The notes: generated by a model from the sequence alone, not told the origin. A stretch of 64,000 nt of DNA from Catellatospora methionotrophica (GCF_011297335.1 NZ_JAAOTJ010000001.1:558001-622000); one strand, 5' to 3'. Shown: positions 10,116 to 19,107, counted from the first letter of the stretch. Numbers and translations: made by a program.

Positions 10116-10853
10116 CTACGGCGTGCTCACCAGCCGGTAGCCGACGTCGGCCGTGCCCGTGGCGTCCGGGCTGCCGTGGCGCTCCTGCCACGCCCCACTG
10201 TCCAGATCGGCGCGCAGCCGCCGCATCGCCTCGTCCACCCGGACCGGGTCGAGCTTGGCCAGCGACGAGATCGAAGCCCGGACCGCCGGGTCGAGATACG
10301 CGTGGGGCCGGTTCCAGTACGCGGCCAGGAAACCGTCGGTGCAGTCGTGCGGCACCGGCAGCGCCGTCACCCGCGCCGGGGCCAGTTCCCGGCTGATGAA
10401 CTCGCAGGTGGCCAGCCCTCGCTCGGCGTCGGCGATCTCGGGCAGGTAGTCGGCGACCAGCCAGAACCGCGAAATGACCGCGGGATCCCAGGTGACCACC
10501 ACCTGGCGGCGCGAGACGCGGCGCAGCTCGGCCAGCCCGCGCGCGGGGTCCGTCCAGTGGTGCACGGTGAGCACGGCCAGGCCGGCGTCGAAGCTCCCTT
10601 CGGCGAAGGGCAGCCGCTCGGCGACGGCCCGTACCACGGACGCGCTGCCCGGCCGACGCTGCGCGATCATCACCGGCGACGGCTCCACCGCGAGCACGGC
10701 CCGGTCCACGGGCTCGTAGGAGCCGGTCCCCGCCCCCACGTTGACCACGGTGCGGGCGTCACCGAGCGCGTCGTCGATGATCGCGGCCAGACGGGGATCG
10801 GGGCGGCGCTGCTCGGCGTAGCCGGTGCCGAGAGTCCGGTAGGGATCGCTCAT
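10116..10853 (-). CDS. Class I SAM-dependent methyltransferase (substrate unknown)
   Basis: A 245-residue cytoplasmic methyltransferase. The SAM-binding motif I is VVNVGAGTGSYEP (about residues 36-48), with an acidic motif II in LAVEPS and a post-II region VHHWTDPARGLAELRRV typical of UbiE/BioC-like type 11 enzymes. Nothing in the sequence points to the acceptor. It ends at the bidirectional terminator shared with the GH43 gene and has no obvious operon partner; a VOC protein follows upstream on the same strand 49 bp away and could be co-transcribed. The ribosome binding site before the ATG is weak. Confidence 0.85.
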   Translation of the reverse strand: MSDPYRTLGTGYAEQRRPDPRLAAIIDDALGDARTVVNVGAGTGSYEPVDRAVLAVEPSPVMIAQRRPGSASVVRAVAERLPFAEGSFDAGLAVLTVHHWTDPARGLAELRRVSRRQVVVTWDPAVISRFWLVADYLPEIADAERGLATCEFISRELAPARVTALPVPHDCTDGFLAAYWNRPHAYLDPAVRASISSLAKLDPVRVDEAMRRLRADLDSGAWQERHGSPDATGTADVGYRLVSTP

Positions 10854-10902
10854 CCGTTGTGCATACCAGCAGAAGGTCCTCAGCCGGGTGCGGGTTCGGG
10901 TG

Positions 10903-11523
10903 TCACTGCGGCAGCGGCTGCCCTGCGGCCTCGGCCACCATGTACGCGGCGTACCAGGTCGGCCAGTCGGGATCCGCCGCGCCGATGCGCTTCTCGTGCT
11001 CGCCGTGGGCCTCGGAGGCGCGCCGCATCGCGTCGGCCAGGTCGGTCGCGGTGGCGTACGTGGTTTCCCCTGGATCGACCCGGCCGGGCAGCCGATCGGT
11101 GACCTCCTGCATCACCCAGGTGTTGCCGTCGGGGTCGGCGAACTCGGCCCGCGAACGGTAGGTGCCGCGCTCGGGATCGGGCCCGGTGATCGGCCCGTCG
11201 GGGCCGAGATGGAAGACCTCCCCGACGTCCACACCCGCGGCGACCAGCGCCTCGCGGGCCCGCACGATGTCGCTGACGATCAGGAACGCCTTGGCCGAAC
11301 CGGGTGTCGCCGAGGTGAGGCCCGTGCCGAAGTGGACCGAGCAGCCGGAGCCGTGCGGCGTCAACTGCACGACGCCCGATCCGGGCGGGGTCTGGTCCGA
11401 GCGCCAGCCCAGGCGGCCGTAGAACTGCTCCGCCCTGGCGACGTCGGTGACCGGGAGCACCACCACCTCCAGCTTCATGTCGACGTCGCCGACACGGGCA
11501 GGCGAGCCATCGGTCGTGCTCAT
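10903..11523 (-). CDS. VOC-family (glyoxalase/bleomycin-resistance fold) protein
   Basis: A 206-residue protein with a vicinal-oxygen-chelate domain: EVVVLPVTDVARAEQFYGRL at the N-terminus, GSGCSVHFG in the middle and EFADPDGNTWVMQEV near residue 130-145. Members bind a metal and act on small molecules, or sequester antibiotics. The C-terminal 60 residues (ATDLADAMRRASEAHGEHEK) form an added helical tail seen in actinobacterial relatives. The ATG at 11523 is preferred because GGGAGGA precedes it; the frame extends 20 codons further without a ribosome binding site. Substrate unknown. Confidence 0.8.
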   Translation of the reverse strand: MSTTDGSPARVGDVDMKLEVVVLPVTDVARAEQFYGRLGWRSDQTPPGSGVVQLTPHGSGCSVHFGTGLTSATPGSAKAFLIVSDIVRAREALVAAGVDVGEVFHLGPDGPITGPDPERGTYRSRAEFADPDGNTWVMQEVTDRLPGRVDPGETTYATATDLADAMRRASEAHGEHEKRIGAADPDWPTWYAAYMVAEAAGQPLPQ

Positions 11524-11679
11524 CGCGTCCTCCCAGAGATCGACATCATGCTCCTGACGATACTGGCGAAGCGGTCGAAACATTCCTTATAACGCCATTA
11601 TCCTGATAAGCATTCATGTCGCAGCCGAGAAGCGCGCAGCCAGCCCAGAGCCGGGCCGACTGCCAGGAGAGGTTCTGCC

Positions 11680-12264
11680 ATGACCACGTACCACGTCGGA
11701 TACTTCGTCGGCAGCCTGTCGTCGACCTCGGTCAACCGGGAACTGTCCCGCGTGCTGATCCGGCTCGCGCCGGAGGAGCTGTCGTTCACCGAGATCCCGA
11801 TCGGCAACCTGCCGCTGTACAGCCCCGACCACGACGCGAACTACCCGCCCGAGGCGGTCGCGCTCAAGGACGCCATCCACCGCTCGCAGGCGATCCTGTT
11901 CGTCACCCCGGAGTACAACCGCTCGATACCGGGTGCGCTGAAGAACGCCATCGACTGGGCGTCGCGGCCGTGGGGCAAGAACTCGTTCGACCACATCCCG
12001 GCGGCGGTCATCGGCGCGTCCATCGGCCAGATCGGCACCGCGCTCGCCCAGCAGGCGCTGCGCGGCGTCCTCAGCTTCTGCAACGCCCGGCAGATGACCG
12101 CACCCGAGGCCTACATCCAGTTCAACAACACGCTGTTCCCCGGTGACGGCATCGTCGTCGACGAGGCCGTCAAGACGTTCCTGGCCGACTACATGGTGGA
12201 GTTCCGCGACCACATCGCGCGGGTCCTGTCGGTCCTGCCCCGCCAGGGCCGCGACGCGGGCTGA
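11680..12264 (+). CDS. NADPH-dependent FMN reductase (flavodoxin-like fold)
   Basis: A 194-residue flavin reductase, probably a quinone or azo-type reductase using NADPH. The phosphate-binding loop is GSLSSTSVNRELSR (about residues 11-24) and the second flavin motif is TPEYNRSIPGALKNAIDW (about 72-89), both diagnostic of the family. The start is preceded by CAGGAGAGG. It stands alone, convergent with the small CAP-domain lipoprotein gene 12 bp downstream, and divergent from the VOC gene. The substrate is not evident. Confidence 0.9.
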   Translation: MTTYHVGYFVGSLSSTSVNRELSRVLIRLAPEELSFTEIPIGNLPLYSPDHDANYPPEAVALKDAIHRSQAILFVTPEYNRSIPGALKNAIDWASRPWGKNSFDHIPAAVIGASIGQIGTALAQQALRGVLSFCNARQMTAPEAYIQFNNTLFPGDGIVVDEAVKTFLADYMVEFRDHIARVLSVLPRQGRDAG

Positions 12265-12276
12265 CCGTCGCACCGG

Positions 12277-12741
12277 TCACGCGGTGGCGAAGTCGGCCAC
12301 CGCCACGTACTCGCCACCCTCGGCCAGTTCGACGGCGCCGACCTGGGTGAGGCCGCAGTCACTGATGATCTCGCGATGGCCTGGGCTGTCCATCCAGGCG
12401 TCGACCGCCTGCCGCGCGTCCCCGGTGCCCCGCGCCCAGTAGAGGATCTCGCCGGTCGCCGACGCCGGGTATCCGGTGGCCGAGATGCGCTGCCCGGCGG
12501 TGCTGCCGTCGGAACCGGTGTGGTCGCGTACGCCGTGGTCGAGCATGTCCCGCGCATGGCGGCGCGCCGCCTCGGCCAGTCGCGGGTCACCGGACAGCGC
12601 CGGGCAGGACAGTTCGGCGCGCCGCTGATTGAGCAGCACCAGCAGGGGATCGCCGGTCTCCGGCCGCGAGGGCTCGGCCTGACCGCCGCCGCACGCGGCG
12701 AGGTGGAGCGCCAATCCGGCGGCGAGCACCTTTCGCACCAT
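12277..12741 (-). CDS. CAP-superfamily (SCP/PR1) lipoprotein
   Basis: A 154-residue exported protein. The N-terminus has a lipoprotein signal with lipobox LAAC (about residues 13-16), so the mature protein should be anchored at the membrane surface by its first Cys. The rest is a CAP/SCP domain: LLVLLNQRRAELSCPAL, LAEAARRHARDMLDHGV and the conserved AWMDSPGHREII near the C-terminus. Bacterial CAP proteins are secreted and of mostly unknown role. It converges with the FMN reductase gene. No partner is evident. Confidence 0.87.
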   Translation of the reverse strand: MVRKVLAAGLALHLAACGGGQAEPSRPETGDPLLVLLNQRRAELSCPALSGDPRLAEAARRHARDMLDHGVRDHTGSDGSTAGQRISATGYPASATGEILYWARGTGDARQAVDAWMDSPGHREIISDCGLTQVGAVELAEGGEYVAVADFATA

Positions 12742-12798
12742 GGCTCGCCGATGCCCGAGCCCGTCGTCCGGGAAACAGGGCGGCCCGCTCCCCTGCCG

Positions 12799-13488
12799 TC
12801 ACGCCATCGGGCCGTACACCACGTTCCAGGCCGTGGCCATGGTCGCCGCGTCCGACAGGTCTGGTGCGCCGTAGGCCAGCGCCGCCCCCCGCAGCGCGCC
12901 GTACGCCGACTCCCACGGCTCCGCCACGACCTCCTCGCCGTCGCCGTCGACGGTCCACGCCTGTGGGCCGCCCCGCGAGCGGGCACTGTCGCGTACCAGT
13001 TGGTGCAGCAGCCCGGACCCGGACCCGATCGGCGATCCCGCGCCGCCCGTCCGTGGTCCGGCCAGCCAGCGCTGCCAGGCCGACCGGCAGGCCTGCGGCG
13101 CGGCGCGGTGCCGGGCCGCCGCCAGGCGGTACGCGGTCGCCTCGTCCAGCGCCCGCGCGGCGTCGAGCACCCGCGCGACCGCGTCGCCGTGCGCTCCGAA
13201 CGGCAGCCCTGGAGGCAGTTCCTCCAGCACGTCGACACTGGTGGCGTGCGTGTAACCGGCACCGGGGCGGATGGGGGCCACAGCGGCGGCCAGGGCCGCC
13301 CGTTCCGGCTCGGACGCGGTGGGCACGGCCCGTACCCGTAGCAGCCGTCCCGGCCAGCGGTTCACCAGGACCCGCTCCGGTGTCTCGTACACCACCAGCC
13401 ACGGGGGCGACAGCGCGGGCATCCGTATCCGGCCGCCGACCCGGGCCTGCTCCGGAGCCGCCCGGTCGACCCACAGGTAACCCGACAT
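12799..13488 (-). CDS. Hypothetical cytoplasmic protein
   Basis: A 229-residue protein with no signal peptide, no membrane segment and no domain I recognise. It is rich in Ala, Arg and Gly, with a more conserved-looking start (MSGYLWVDRA; PPWLVVYETPERVLVNRWPG) that may be a small beta domain, followed by an alpha-helical middle with DAARALDEATAYRLAAARHR. Codon use fits the neighbours and the frame is uninterrupted. It is divergent from the amidohydrolase gene and could share its promoter region. No function is proposed. Confidence 0.65.
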   Translation of the reverse strand: MSGYLWVDRAAPEQARVGGRIRMPALSPPWLVVYETPERVLVNRWPGRLLRVRAVPTASEPERAALAAAVAPIRPGAGYTHATSVDVLEELPPGLPFGAHGDAVARVLDAARALDEATAYRLAAARHRAAPQACRSAWQRWLAGPRTGGAGSPIGSGSGLLHQLVRDSARSRGGPQAWTVDGDGEEVVAEPWESAYGALRGAALAYGAPDLSDAATMATAWNVVYGPMA

Positions 13489-13568
13489 GGCCTGCCTCCC
13501 GGCGCTCGTCCACCCTGGAGTGTCGGCGGTGCGTGGCGCGCTCGGACGCGACGCACCATCCTGTCAGC

Positions 13569-14798
13569 ATGACCACGCACACGCACTCCCGGCCGCGACT
13601 GCTCGTGCTGCGGGCAGGCCACCTGTTCGACGGCGGCGGCGGACCCCTGCTCGCCGCCCCGTCCGTGGTCGTCGACGGCGGCCGGATCGTCTCGGTCACG
13701 AGGGGTCCAGCAGGCCTGCCCGACGGTGCGGACATCGTCGACCTGCCCGGGGCCACGCTGCTGCCCGGTCTCGTCGACACGCACGTGCACCTGGCGTTTG
13801 ACGCCTCCGCCCAACCGGTCACCCGGCTGGCCGAACGCGACGACGCGGCGGCCTACGAGGCGATGTGCGCGGCGGCCCGCTCGGCCGCGGCCGGGGGCGT
13901 CACCACCGTGCAGGACCTGGGCGACCGCGGCTACCTGGCGCTGCGGGTGCGTGCGGCGGCGCGGGACGGCGACCATACGCTGCCCGAGGTCGTAGCCGCG
14001 GGCGTGCCGATCACGACCCCCGGCGGGCACTGCCACTTCCTCGGGGAGACCGCCGCCGGGGCCGCGGACCTGCGGGCGGCGGTGCGGGCACGGGCCGACC
14101 GGGGCGTCGACGTCATCAAGATCATGGCCAGCGGCGGGCACATGACGCCCGGCAGCCGCCCGGAGGTGGCGCAGTACTCCGTGGACGAGTTGCGGGTGGT
14201 GGCCGAGGAGGCGCACCGGCTCGGGCTGCGGGTCACCGCGCACGCGCACGGCACATCGGCGGTGGTGGCGGCGGTTCAGGCCGGTGTCGACAGCATCGAA
14301 CACGCCACCTTCATGACCGCCGACGCGGTCGACGAGATCCCCGCCGGGCTGCTGGACGTGATCGTGTCGCGCGGCATCGCGCTGAGCCTCACCTTCGGCA
14401 CCCGCGTGCTGGACGGGCAGACAGTGCCGCCGAGCATCGCCACCCGGATGCCGGGGTTCACTGCCAACGCGGGCCGGATGCGCGCCGCGGGGGCGCGGAT
14501 CGTGATCGGCACCGACGCGGGCATCGCCCCGGTGAAGCCGCACTTCGTACTGCGCCACGCGGTGCCGCAGCTCGCACCGCTGGGCATGGGCGGCGCGGAG
14601 GCGCTGCACGCGGTGACGGCACGGGCCGCCGACGTCATCGGCCTGGGTCATCGCAAGGGGCGGCTCGCCGCCGGGTACGACGCCGACATCCTGGCGGTGT
14701 CCGGGAATCCGGTCGCCGAGCCCGCCGCGGTCCACCGCCTGCTGGCCGTCTACGTGCGGGGTAAGCGGGTGCCCGGCCCGCCTGCCGGCTCGTGTTGA
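13569..14798 (+). CDS. Amidohydrolase (imidazolonepropionase/prolidase-like)
   Basis: A 409-residue metal-dependent hydrolase of the amidohydrolase superfamily. Metal-binding motifs are in the expected order: DTHVHLAFD (HxH), VIKIMASGGHM (likely bridging carboxylated Lys), THAHGTSA-type second-sheet His, SIEHATF and GTDAGIAPV (catalytic Asp). The start at 13569 is the first Met of the conserved N-terminal beta-sandwich; the frame runs far upstream but that part is antisense to another gene. No signal peptide, so it acts in the cytoplasm, probably on an N-acyl or peptide-like compound. Substrate cannot be assigned. Confidence 0.88.
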   Translation: MTTHTHSRPRLLVLRAGHLFDGGGGPLLAAPSVVVDGGRIVSVTRGPAGLPDGADIVDLPGATLLPGLVDTHVHLAFDASAQPVTRLAERDDAAAYEAMCAAARSAAAGGVTTVQDLGDRGYLALRVRAAARDGDHTLPEVVAAGVPITTPGGHCHFLGETAAGAADLRAAVRARADRGVDVIKIMASGGHMTPGSRPEVAQYSVDELRVVAEEAHRLGLRVTAHAHGTSAVVAAVQAGVDSIEHATFMTADAVDEIPAGLLDVIVSRGIALSLTFGTRVLDGQTVPPSIATRMPGFTANAGRMRAAGARIVIGTDAGIAPVKPHFVLRHAVPQLAPLGMGGAEALHAVTARAADVIGLGHRKGRLAAGYDADILAVSGNPVAEPAAVHRLLAVYVRGKRVPGPPAGSC

Positions 14799-14868
14799 CA
14801 GACGTTCCCGGCAGCGACCGCGTCGACCCAGGCGATCATGCGGACACCGTGCACGCCACGGATGGCGC

Positions 14869-16590
14869 TCAGGTCGACGGCGTCGTCACGCAGGCCCATT
14901 CGCTGCTGGCGGCCGGGGCGTAGGCCGATACGCCGCCGGAGTGGTAGGCGCGGACCTTGAAGCACATGTAGGTGCCCGCAGCCAGCCCGTCCCACTGGTA
15001 GGTCGTCGTGTCGGCGCCGACGTTGCGTGAGGTGTTGCCGTTGGTGATGGTGAAGCCGGTCTCGTCGGCGGCGTTGTCGCTCCACTGCAGGCGGATCGTC
15101 CCGGCGTCGACCGCCGTCGCCGACAGGTTCGTGGGCGCGGCCGGTCCCGATCCGTCCAGGCTGGTCGCGCAGACCCAGTTGCCCTGCGCGGCCGGGAAGT
15201 ACGCCGTCACGCCGGACGCGTCGAAGGCCCGGACCTTGAAGCACGAGTGGGTCGCGGGCGACAGCCCGGTCCAGTCGTAGCTGGTGGTGTTCGCCGGGAC
15301 GTCGTGCGAGGTGTTGCCGTTGATGACGGTGAAGCCGGTCTCGCTCGCCGACCGGTCCCGCCACCGCAGGCGGATCGTGTCGGGGCCGACCGCTGTCGCG
15401 GTCAGGTTGTTCGGGGCGACCAGGGACCGGGCCACCCGCGCCTTCGGGCTCGCGGCGCTGGCACTGGGCACCGGACTGGTGACGGCAGGACTGGTCGGCA
15501 CGCCGACCGTGTCGTCGCGTCCGGCGGGGCTCGGGACGGAGCCGCTCGGGCTCGCCGCGACGTTCGGTGACGGGGTATCCGGGGATTGGCTGAGCACGAA
15601 CGCCGTCGCCGCGACGGCCGCGACGATCAGGCCGGCGGCGACGGGCAGCAGCAGCCGCCGACCGCCTCGCCTGTCCGGGACGGTCTGGCGGCGTGTCGGC
15701 ACCGGGGCCACGGCCTGGGGCCGGGTCGGCAGCGACGCCGTCGCCTGCTCCCCCGGCACCGGGGCCGACGCTTCGCGAGCCGCGGCGGCGAGCGCGGCGG
15801 CTGACGGCCAGCGCTGCGCCGGGTCCTTGGCCATGGCCCGTGCCACGATCGCCCGGACGGCGGGTGGCACGTCGGGCGGCAGCGGGTCCGGTGCGTCGTG
15901 GACGTGGCGCAGGGCGAGTTCGACCATGCTGTCCCCGGCGAACGGCAGCCGCCCGGCCAGGCACCGGTAGGCGACGACGCCGAGCGCGTAGATGTCGGTG
16001 GCGGGGGTGGCGGGGTGGCCCATGGCGCGTTCCGGCGCGAGGTATCCGGCGGTGCCCACCAGCATCCCGGTGGTGGTGAACCCGGCCGCGCCGGCCGACC
16101 GGGCGATGCCGAAGTCGGTGACGAGCGTGCTGCCGTCGGGGCGTACCAGCAGGTTGCCGGGTTTGATGTCGCGGTGGGTGACGCCTTTGGCGTGGGCGGC
16201 GTGCAGGGCGTCGGCGGCCTGCGCGACCAGGCGCATCGTGGCCGCGGCGTCGAGGCGCCCGACCCGGGCCAGGGTCTGCGCCAGCGACTCGCCGTCGATG
16301 AACTTCATGACCAGGTAGACGCCCGCGGCCGGGTCGTCACCGAAGTCGTGCACCTCGACGACGCCGGGGTGGCTGATGGTGGCCATGATGCGGGCCTCGG
16401 TGCGGAACTGGTCGACGAAGTTCGGCTCGTCGGGCCGCCCGTCGAGCAGGCACTTGACCGCGACGACGCGGTCCAGGACCTGGTCGTGGGCCCGCCACAC
16501 CTCACCCATGCCGCCGCTGCCGACGCGCTGGTCGAGCCGGTACCGTCCGGCCAGCACCGTTCCCGCTTGGACCACTGCGACCACCTTCAC
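14869..16590 (-). CDS. Ser/Thr protein kinase with TM helix and two external FN3 domains
   Basis: A membrane receptor kinase. The cytoplasmic kinase domain (about residues 10-265) has GSGGMGEVW, VAVKCLLDG, HRDIKPGNLL, TDFGIA and a GTAGYLAPE activation loop. A basic Pro-rich juxtamembrane region and one TM helix (LLLPVAAGLIVAAVAATAFV) follow, then a Ser/Pro linker and two fibronectin III domains that are near-repeats of each other (ETGFTVINGNTSHDV and ETGFTITNGNTSRNV). FN3 replaces the PASTA domains of PknB. The GTG at 16590 follows AAGGA; an in-frame ATG at 16614 has no ribosome binding site. The external ligand is unknown; FN3 domains suggest polysaccharide or protein sensing. Confidence 0.88.
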   Translation of the reverse strand: MKVVAVVQAGTVLAGRYRLDQRVGSGGMGEVWRAHDQVLDRVVAVKCLLDGRPDEPNFVDQFRTEARIMATISHPGVVEVHDFGDDPAAGVYLVMKFIDGESLAQTLARVGRLDAAATMRLVAQAADALHAAHAKGVTHRDIKPGNLLVRPDGSTLVTDFGIARSAGAAGFTTTGMLVGTAGYLAPERAMGHPATPATDIYALGVVAYRCLAGRLPFAGDSMVELALRHVHDAPDPLPPDVPPAVRAIVARAMAKDPAQRWPSAAALAAAAREASAPVPGEQATASLPTRPQAVAPVPTRRQTVPDRRGGRRLLLPVAAGLIVAAVAATAFVLSQSPDTPSPNVAASPSGSVPSPAGRDDTVGVPTSPAVTSPVPSASAASPKARVARSLVAPNNLTATAVGPDTIRLRWRDRSASETGFTVINGNTSHDVPANTTSYDWTGLSPATHSCFKVRAFDASGVTAYFPAAQGNWVCATSLDGSGPAAPTNLSATAVDAGTIRLQWSDNAADETGFTITNGNTSRNVGADTTTYQWDGLAAGTYMCFKVRAYHSGGVSAYAPAASSEWACVTTPST

Positions 16591-16713
16591 AGGCCAGATC
16601 CTTGAAGTCCACATCGACTGGCAGTAGGTTACGGCCCCCGTTCGCGATCTTCAGCCCGGGTGCCCCGATCCACCGCACGGCCGGCCGCCGCGCCGCACCG
16701 CACACCGCCTTTC

Positions 16714-16778
16714 ATAGACGTTGGCCTATCTAGATGAGTTCGATCTTGTTCCAGTCATCCAGATAGGCCAACGTCTAT
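16714..16778. repeat. Perfect 18-bp inverted repeat around a 29-bp spacer
   Basis: ATAGACGTTGGCCTATCT (16714-16731) is exactly inverted at 16761-16778. It lies between the kinase gene and the antiporter relic, 18 bp before the relic's start codon, and is AT-richer than its surroundings. It could be paired repressor sites or a transcript hairpin controlling the former antiporter gene. No transposase accompanies it. Confidence 0.8.
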
Positions 16779-16796
16779 TGCGAACGGGGAGGTCAC

Positions 16797-17191
16797 ATGG
16801 AACTGCTGATCATCGCGGCGGGCTCGCGGGCGGCATCGCCGTCGGCGCGATCGTCAGCCCGACCGACGCGGTGGCGACCGCCATCGCCAAGCGGCTCGAT
16901 GCCCCGACGGCAGCGTCTATCCCCCGGAGGTGCTCGCCCGCGTACGAACCGATGTCGTTCGCGAGGACGCCACCGCCGACCTGGACGCGCTGGAGGTCCC
17001 GGGTGATCCGGGAGTACCGCGAGCTCAGGTTGCGGGTCATCGAGCGGCAGCGGTCGGCGTTGCTGGACGCGCGGTCCACCGGCCGGTACGACTCGCGCGA
17101 ACTGGAGAAGGTGCTGGACACCCTCGACGCCGAGCAGATCATGGTCGAGTCGCGGACGGCGTCGGTCGCCGACGACTGGAGTTACTTCTGA
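16797..17191 (+). pseudogene. CPA1 Na+/H+ antiporter relic with internal deletions
   Basis: The gene keeps its ribosome binding site (GGGAGG), ATG and first codons (MELLIIA). It then changes frame into the membrane motif GAIVSPTDAVATAIAKRL, which is the signature around the ion-binding Asp of CPA1 antiporters. A second gap leads to the intact cytoplasmic tail VIREYRELRLRVIERQ...SRELEKVLDTLDAEQI and a stop. A full CPA1 protein has about 500 residues and 12 helices; nearly all of them are gone. The tail overlaps the end of the convergent DUF1996 gene by 10 bp. It cannot make a functional transporter. Confidence 0.82.
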
Positions 17192-18306
17192 TAGCCGAAG
17201 TTGTCGCAGGTCCGGCGCTGCTGTACGCAGTTCTTGGTGCGCTTGTTCATGGCGTCGACGTCCCACATCACGAACGCGTCGCCGTGCATCGACGACGCGC
17301 TCTTGCCGTCCTTGTCGGAGGCGAGGTAGAAACCGGCCGCGCTGCCCTGTGCGCCGTACGCGATGTCGAAGGTGATGGCGGGGATCTTCACGGGGTGGCT
17401 GCGCGGGCAGGCGTTGCCGCGGCCGAACGACACGTGCGCCTTGTGGTCGGGGCTGTCCAGGTGCTTGGCGTCCCAGCAGTCCGGGAACTGCATGATGTAG
17501 TGCAGCGTGGCCTTGCCGTCACAGATGGGCCAGTTGCCGTTGCTGCTGCGCGCGACGCCGTTCACGTCGCCCGGACCGTAGTAGGCGCAGAAGAACTGGC
17601 CGTTCGCCCCGCGCGGGGTCGGCTTGCTCTTCTTGGCGTCGCCGACGATCATGCGCAGGCCGTTGGGCATCGGCTGCTGGTTCGCCGAGGTGGTCATCAG
17701 CGACCGGTAGTACACCCGGAAACCGGTCGTCTCGACGGGCTTGCCGGTCGCGTTGTCGTACAGCGTCGGCACCCAGTACGAGGAGTGGTCCTCGGTCGGC
17801 TTGCAGGTGGTGGCCGTGAACCTGGTCAGGTCGGCGGCCCTGGTCCGCGCGTCGACGGCCTTGTTGCCGACGAACGAGTGCATGTGCGACGCGCCCGGCA
17901 GCCCGGGGGCGACGATCGGGTCGTCGGGCAGCGAGTGGCTGTAGGTGCAGTCGGCCCGGAACTCGGGCAGGTTGCCCACCCCCGCCGGGACCGGGTCGAT
18001 CTTCCTGTTCCGGTACGCGTCGACCTGCGCCTGCCATGACTTCTGGTCGACGGGGACCCAGCCGGGTTTCGCGGGTTTGGCGGTGACCGCGGACGGCGAC
18101 GGCGACGCCGGCGACGACGCTGGAACCGGTGCCGCCGACGCGGCCGCCGACGCGGGACCCGGGGCCGCGTTCGACGCCTCCGGCGCGTCGGCGGCGAACA
18201 GGGCACCCGCCGCGACGGCCGTCACCACTGCCAGTCCCCCGGCGACGACCAGCAGGTTGCGCCGGTTGCGGACCGGGCGCGGGTCGTTGCTCGGCTCATC
18301 CCACAC
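17182..18306 (-). CDS. DUF1996 protein, membrane-anchored/exported
   Basis: A 374-residue protein with a short basic N-terminus (RPVRNRRN), a signal-anchor helix (LLVVAGGLAVVTAVAAGALF), an Ala/Pro/Ser linker and a DUF1996 domain from about residue 120 to the end. Domain hallmarks include CTYSHSLPDDPIVAPGLPGASHMHSF, PNGLRMIVGD, FPDCWDAKHLDSPDHKAH and CPRSHPVKIP; several Cys likely form disulfides outside the cell. The family is common in fungi and actinomycetes and its function is unknown to me. The GTG at 18306 follows GTCAGGAG; the frame continues upstream but only as antisense of other genes. A paralogue lies 0.8 kb away on the other strand. Confidence 0.85.
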   Translation of the reverse strand: MWDEPSNDPRPVRNRRNLLVVAGGLAVVTAVAAGALFAADAPEASNAAPGPASAAASAAPVPASSPASPSPSAVTAKPAKPGWVPVDQKSWQAQVDAYRNRKIDPVPAGVGNLPEFRADCTYSHSLPDDPIVAPGLPGASHMHSFVGNKAVDARTRAADLTRFTATTCKPTEDHSSYWVPTLYDNATGKPVETTGFRVYYRSLMTTSANQQPMPNGLRMIVGDAKKSKPTPRGANGQFFCAYYGPGDVNGVARSSNGNWPICDGKATLHYIMQFPDCWDAKHLDSPDHKAHVSFGRGNACPRSHPVKIPAITFDIAYGAQGSAAGFYLASDKDGKSASSMHGDAFVMWDVDAMNKRTKNCVQQRRTCDNFGYQK

Positions 18307-18457
18307 GGCTGACTCCTGACACGGGCGGCTCTCATGAACGCAGGCATGGTAGCCGCTGGCCCGCCGGGTCCCGCGCCGCACGACCACAAAGGATGCTCCG
18401 CCAGCCGTCACGCGCGGACCTTGCCCGCCCTGTCCGGGCGTATCGCGACGGTGCAAG

Positions 18458-19078
18458 ATGTCCTCCGTGAACACCCCGACGCGCAGCCTTCCGGTGACCG
18501 GTGAGCAACCGCCGCCGGAGGCCCGCGGCCGCCACCGGCCGGGTCTGCGGGGCAGGCTCGCGGACTCGGCCTCGCCGTCTCCGGGCCTGGTCGCCGTGGT
18601 GATCGTGGTGACCTGGCTGGCGGTGCTCGCGGAGTCGACGCTGGTGCCGGTCAACCCCGCGCTGCACCGGGTGGCCCTGTTCGTGCACCTGGCCTGCCTG
18701 GTCGTCGGGTTCGGCGCGGTGGTCGCGGTCGACTGGTTCGCCCTGAAGTGGCTGCTGCGGCGCTGCCAGCTGCGGCAGGTGCTGGCCGTCGCCGACCAGG
18801 TGCACCTGCTGATCTGGCTGGGCCTGGCGGGCCTGGCCGCCAGCGGCGGGCTGCTGCGGCCGGACCTCGGGGCGACCCTGACCCAGATCAAACTGCTGCT
18901 GGTGCTGCTGGTGGCGCTCAACGGGGTGCAGGCGACCGCGCTGCACCGCAGGATCGCCGCGTACACCGGCCCCGTGCCCCGGTCGCTGCTGGCCCGCTCG
19001 GTGCTGGCGGCGCTGGTGTCGCAGGGCGGCTGGTGGGGCGCGATGGCGATCGGATTCCTCAGCAGCCACCCGGCGTGA
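18458..19078 (+). CDS. Integral membrane protein, unknown
   Basis: A 206-residue protein with a polar N-terminus and about five hydrophobic segments (LVAVVIVVTWLAVLAE; VALFVHLACLVVGFGAVVAV; VHLLIWLGLAGLAASGG; IKLLLVLLVALNGVQATALH; ALVSQGGWWGAMAIGFL). The layout resembles small CopD- or DUF2269-like membrane proteins but I do not recognise it firmly. It lies 29 bp upstream of the second DUF1996 gene with no terminator, so the two are probably one operon, and it is divergent from the first DUF1996 gene. A function with those exported proteins is possible. Confidence 0.75.
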   Translation: MSSVNTPTRSLPVTGEQPPPEARGRHRPGLRGRLADSASPSPGLVAVVIVVTWLAVLAESTLVPVNPALHRVALFVHLACLVVGFGAVVAVDWFALKWLLRRCQLRQVLAVADQVHLLIWLGLAGLAASGGLLRPDLGATLTQIKLLLVLLVALNGVQATALHRRIAAYTGPVPRSLLARSVLAALVSQGGWWGAMAIGFLSSHPA

Positions 19079-19107
19079 CCCGGTCGGCCCTCTACCTGGG
19101 AGAACCT

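Noticed and set aside
16714-16778. The 18-bp inverted repeat as an insertion sequence or its terminal repeats
   Set aside because: The spacer is only 29 bp, there is no transposase gene and no flanking target duplication is visible.
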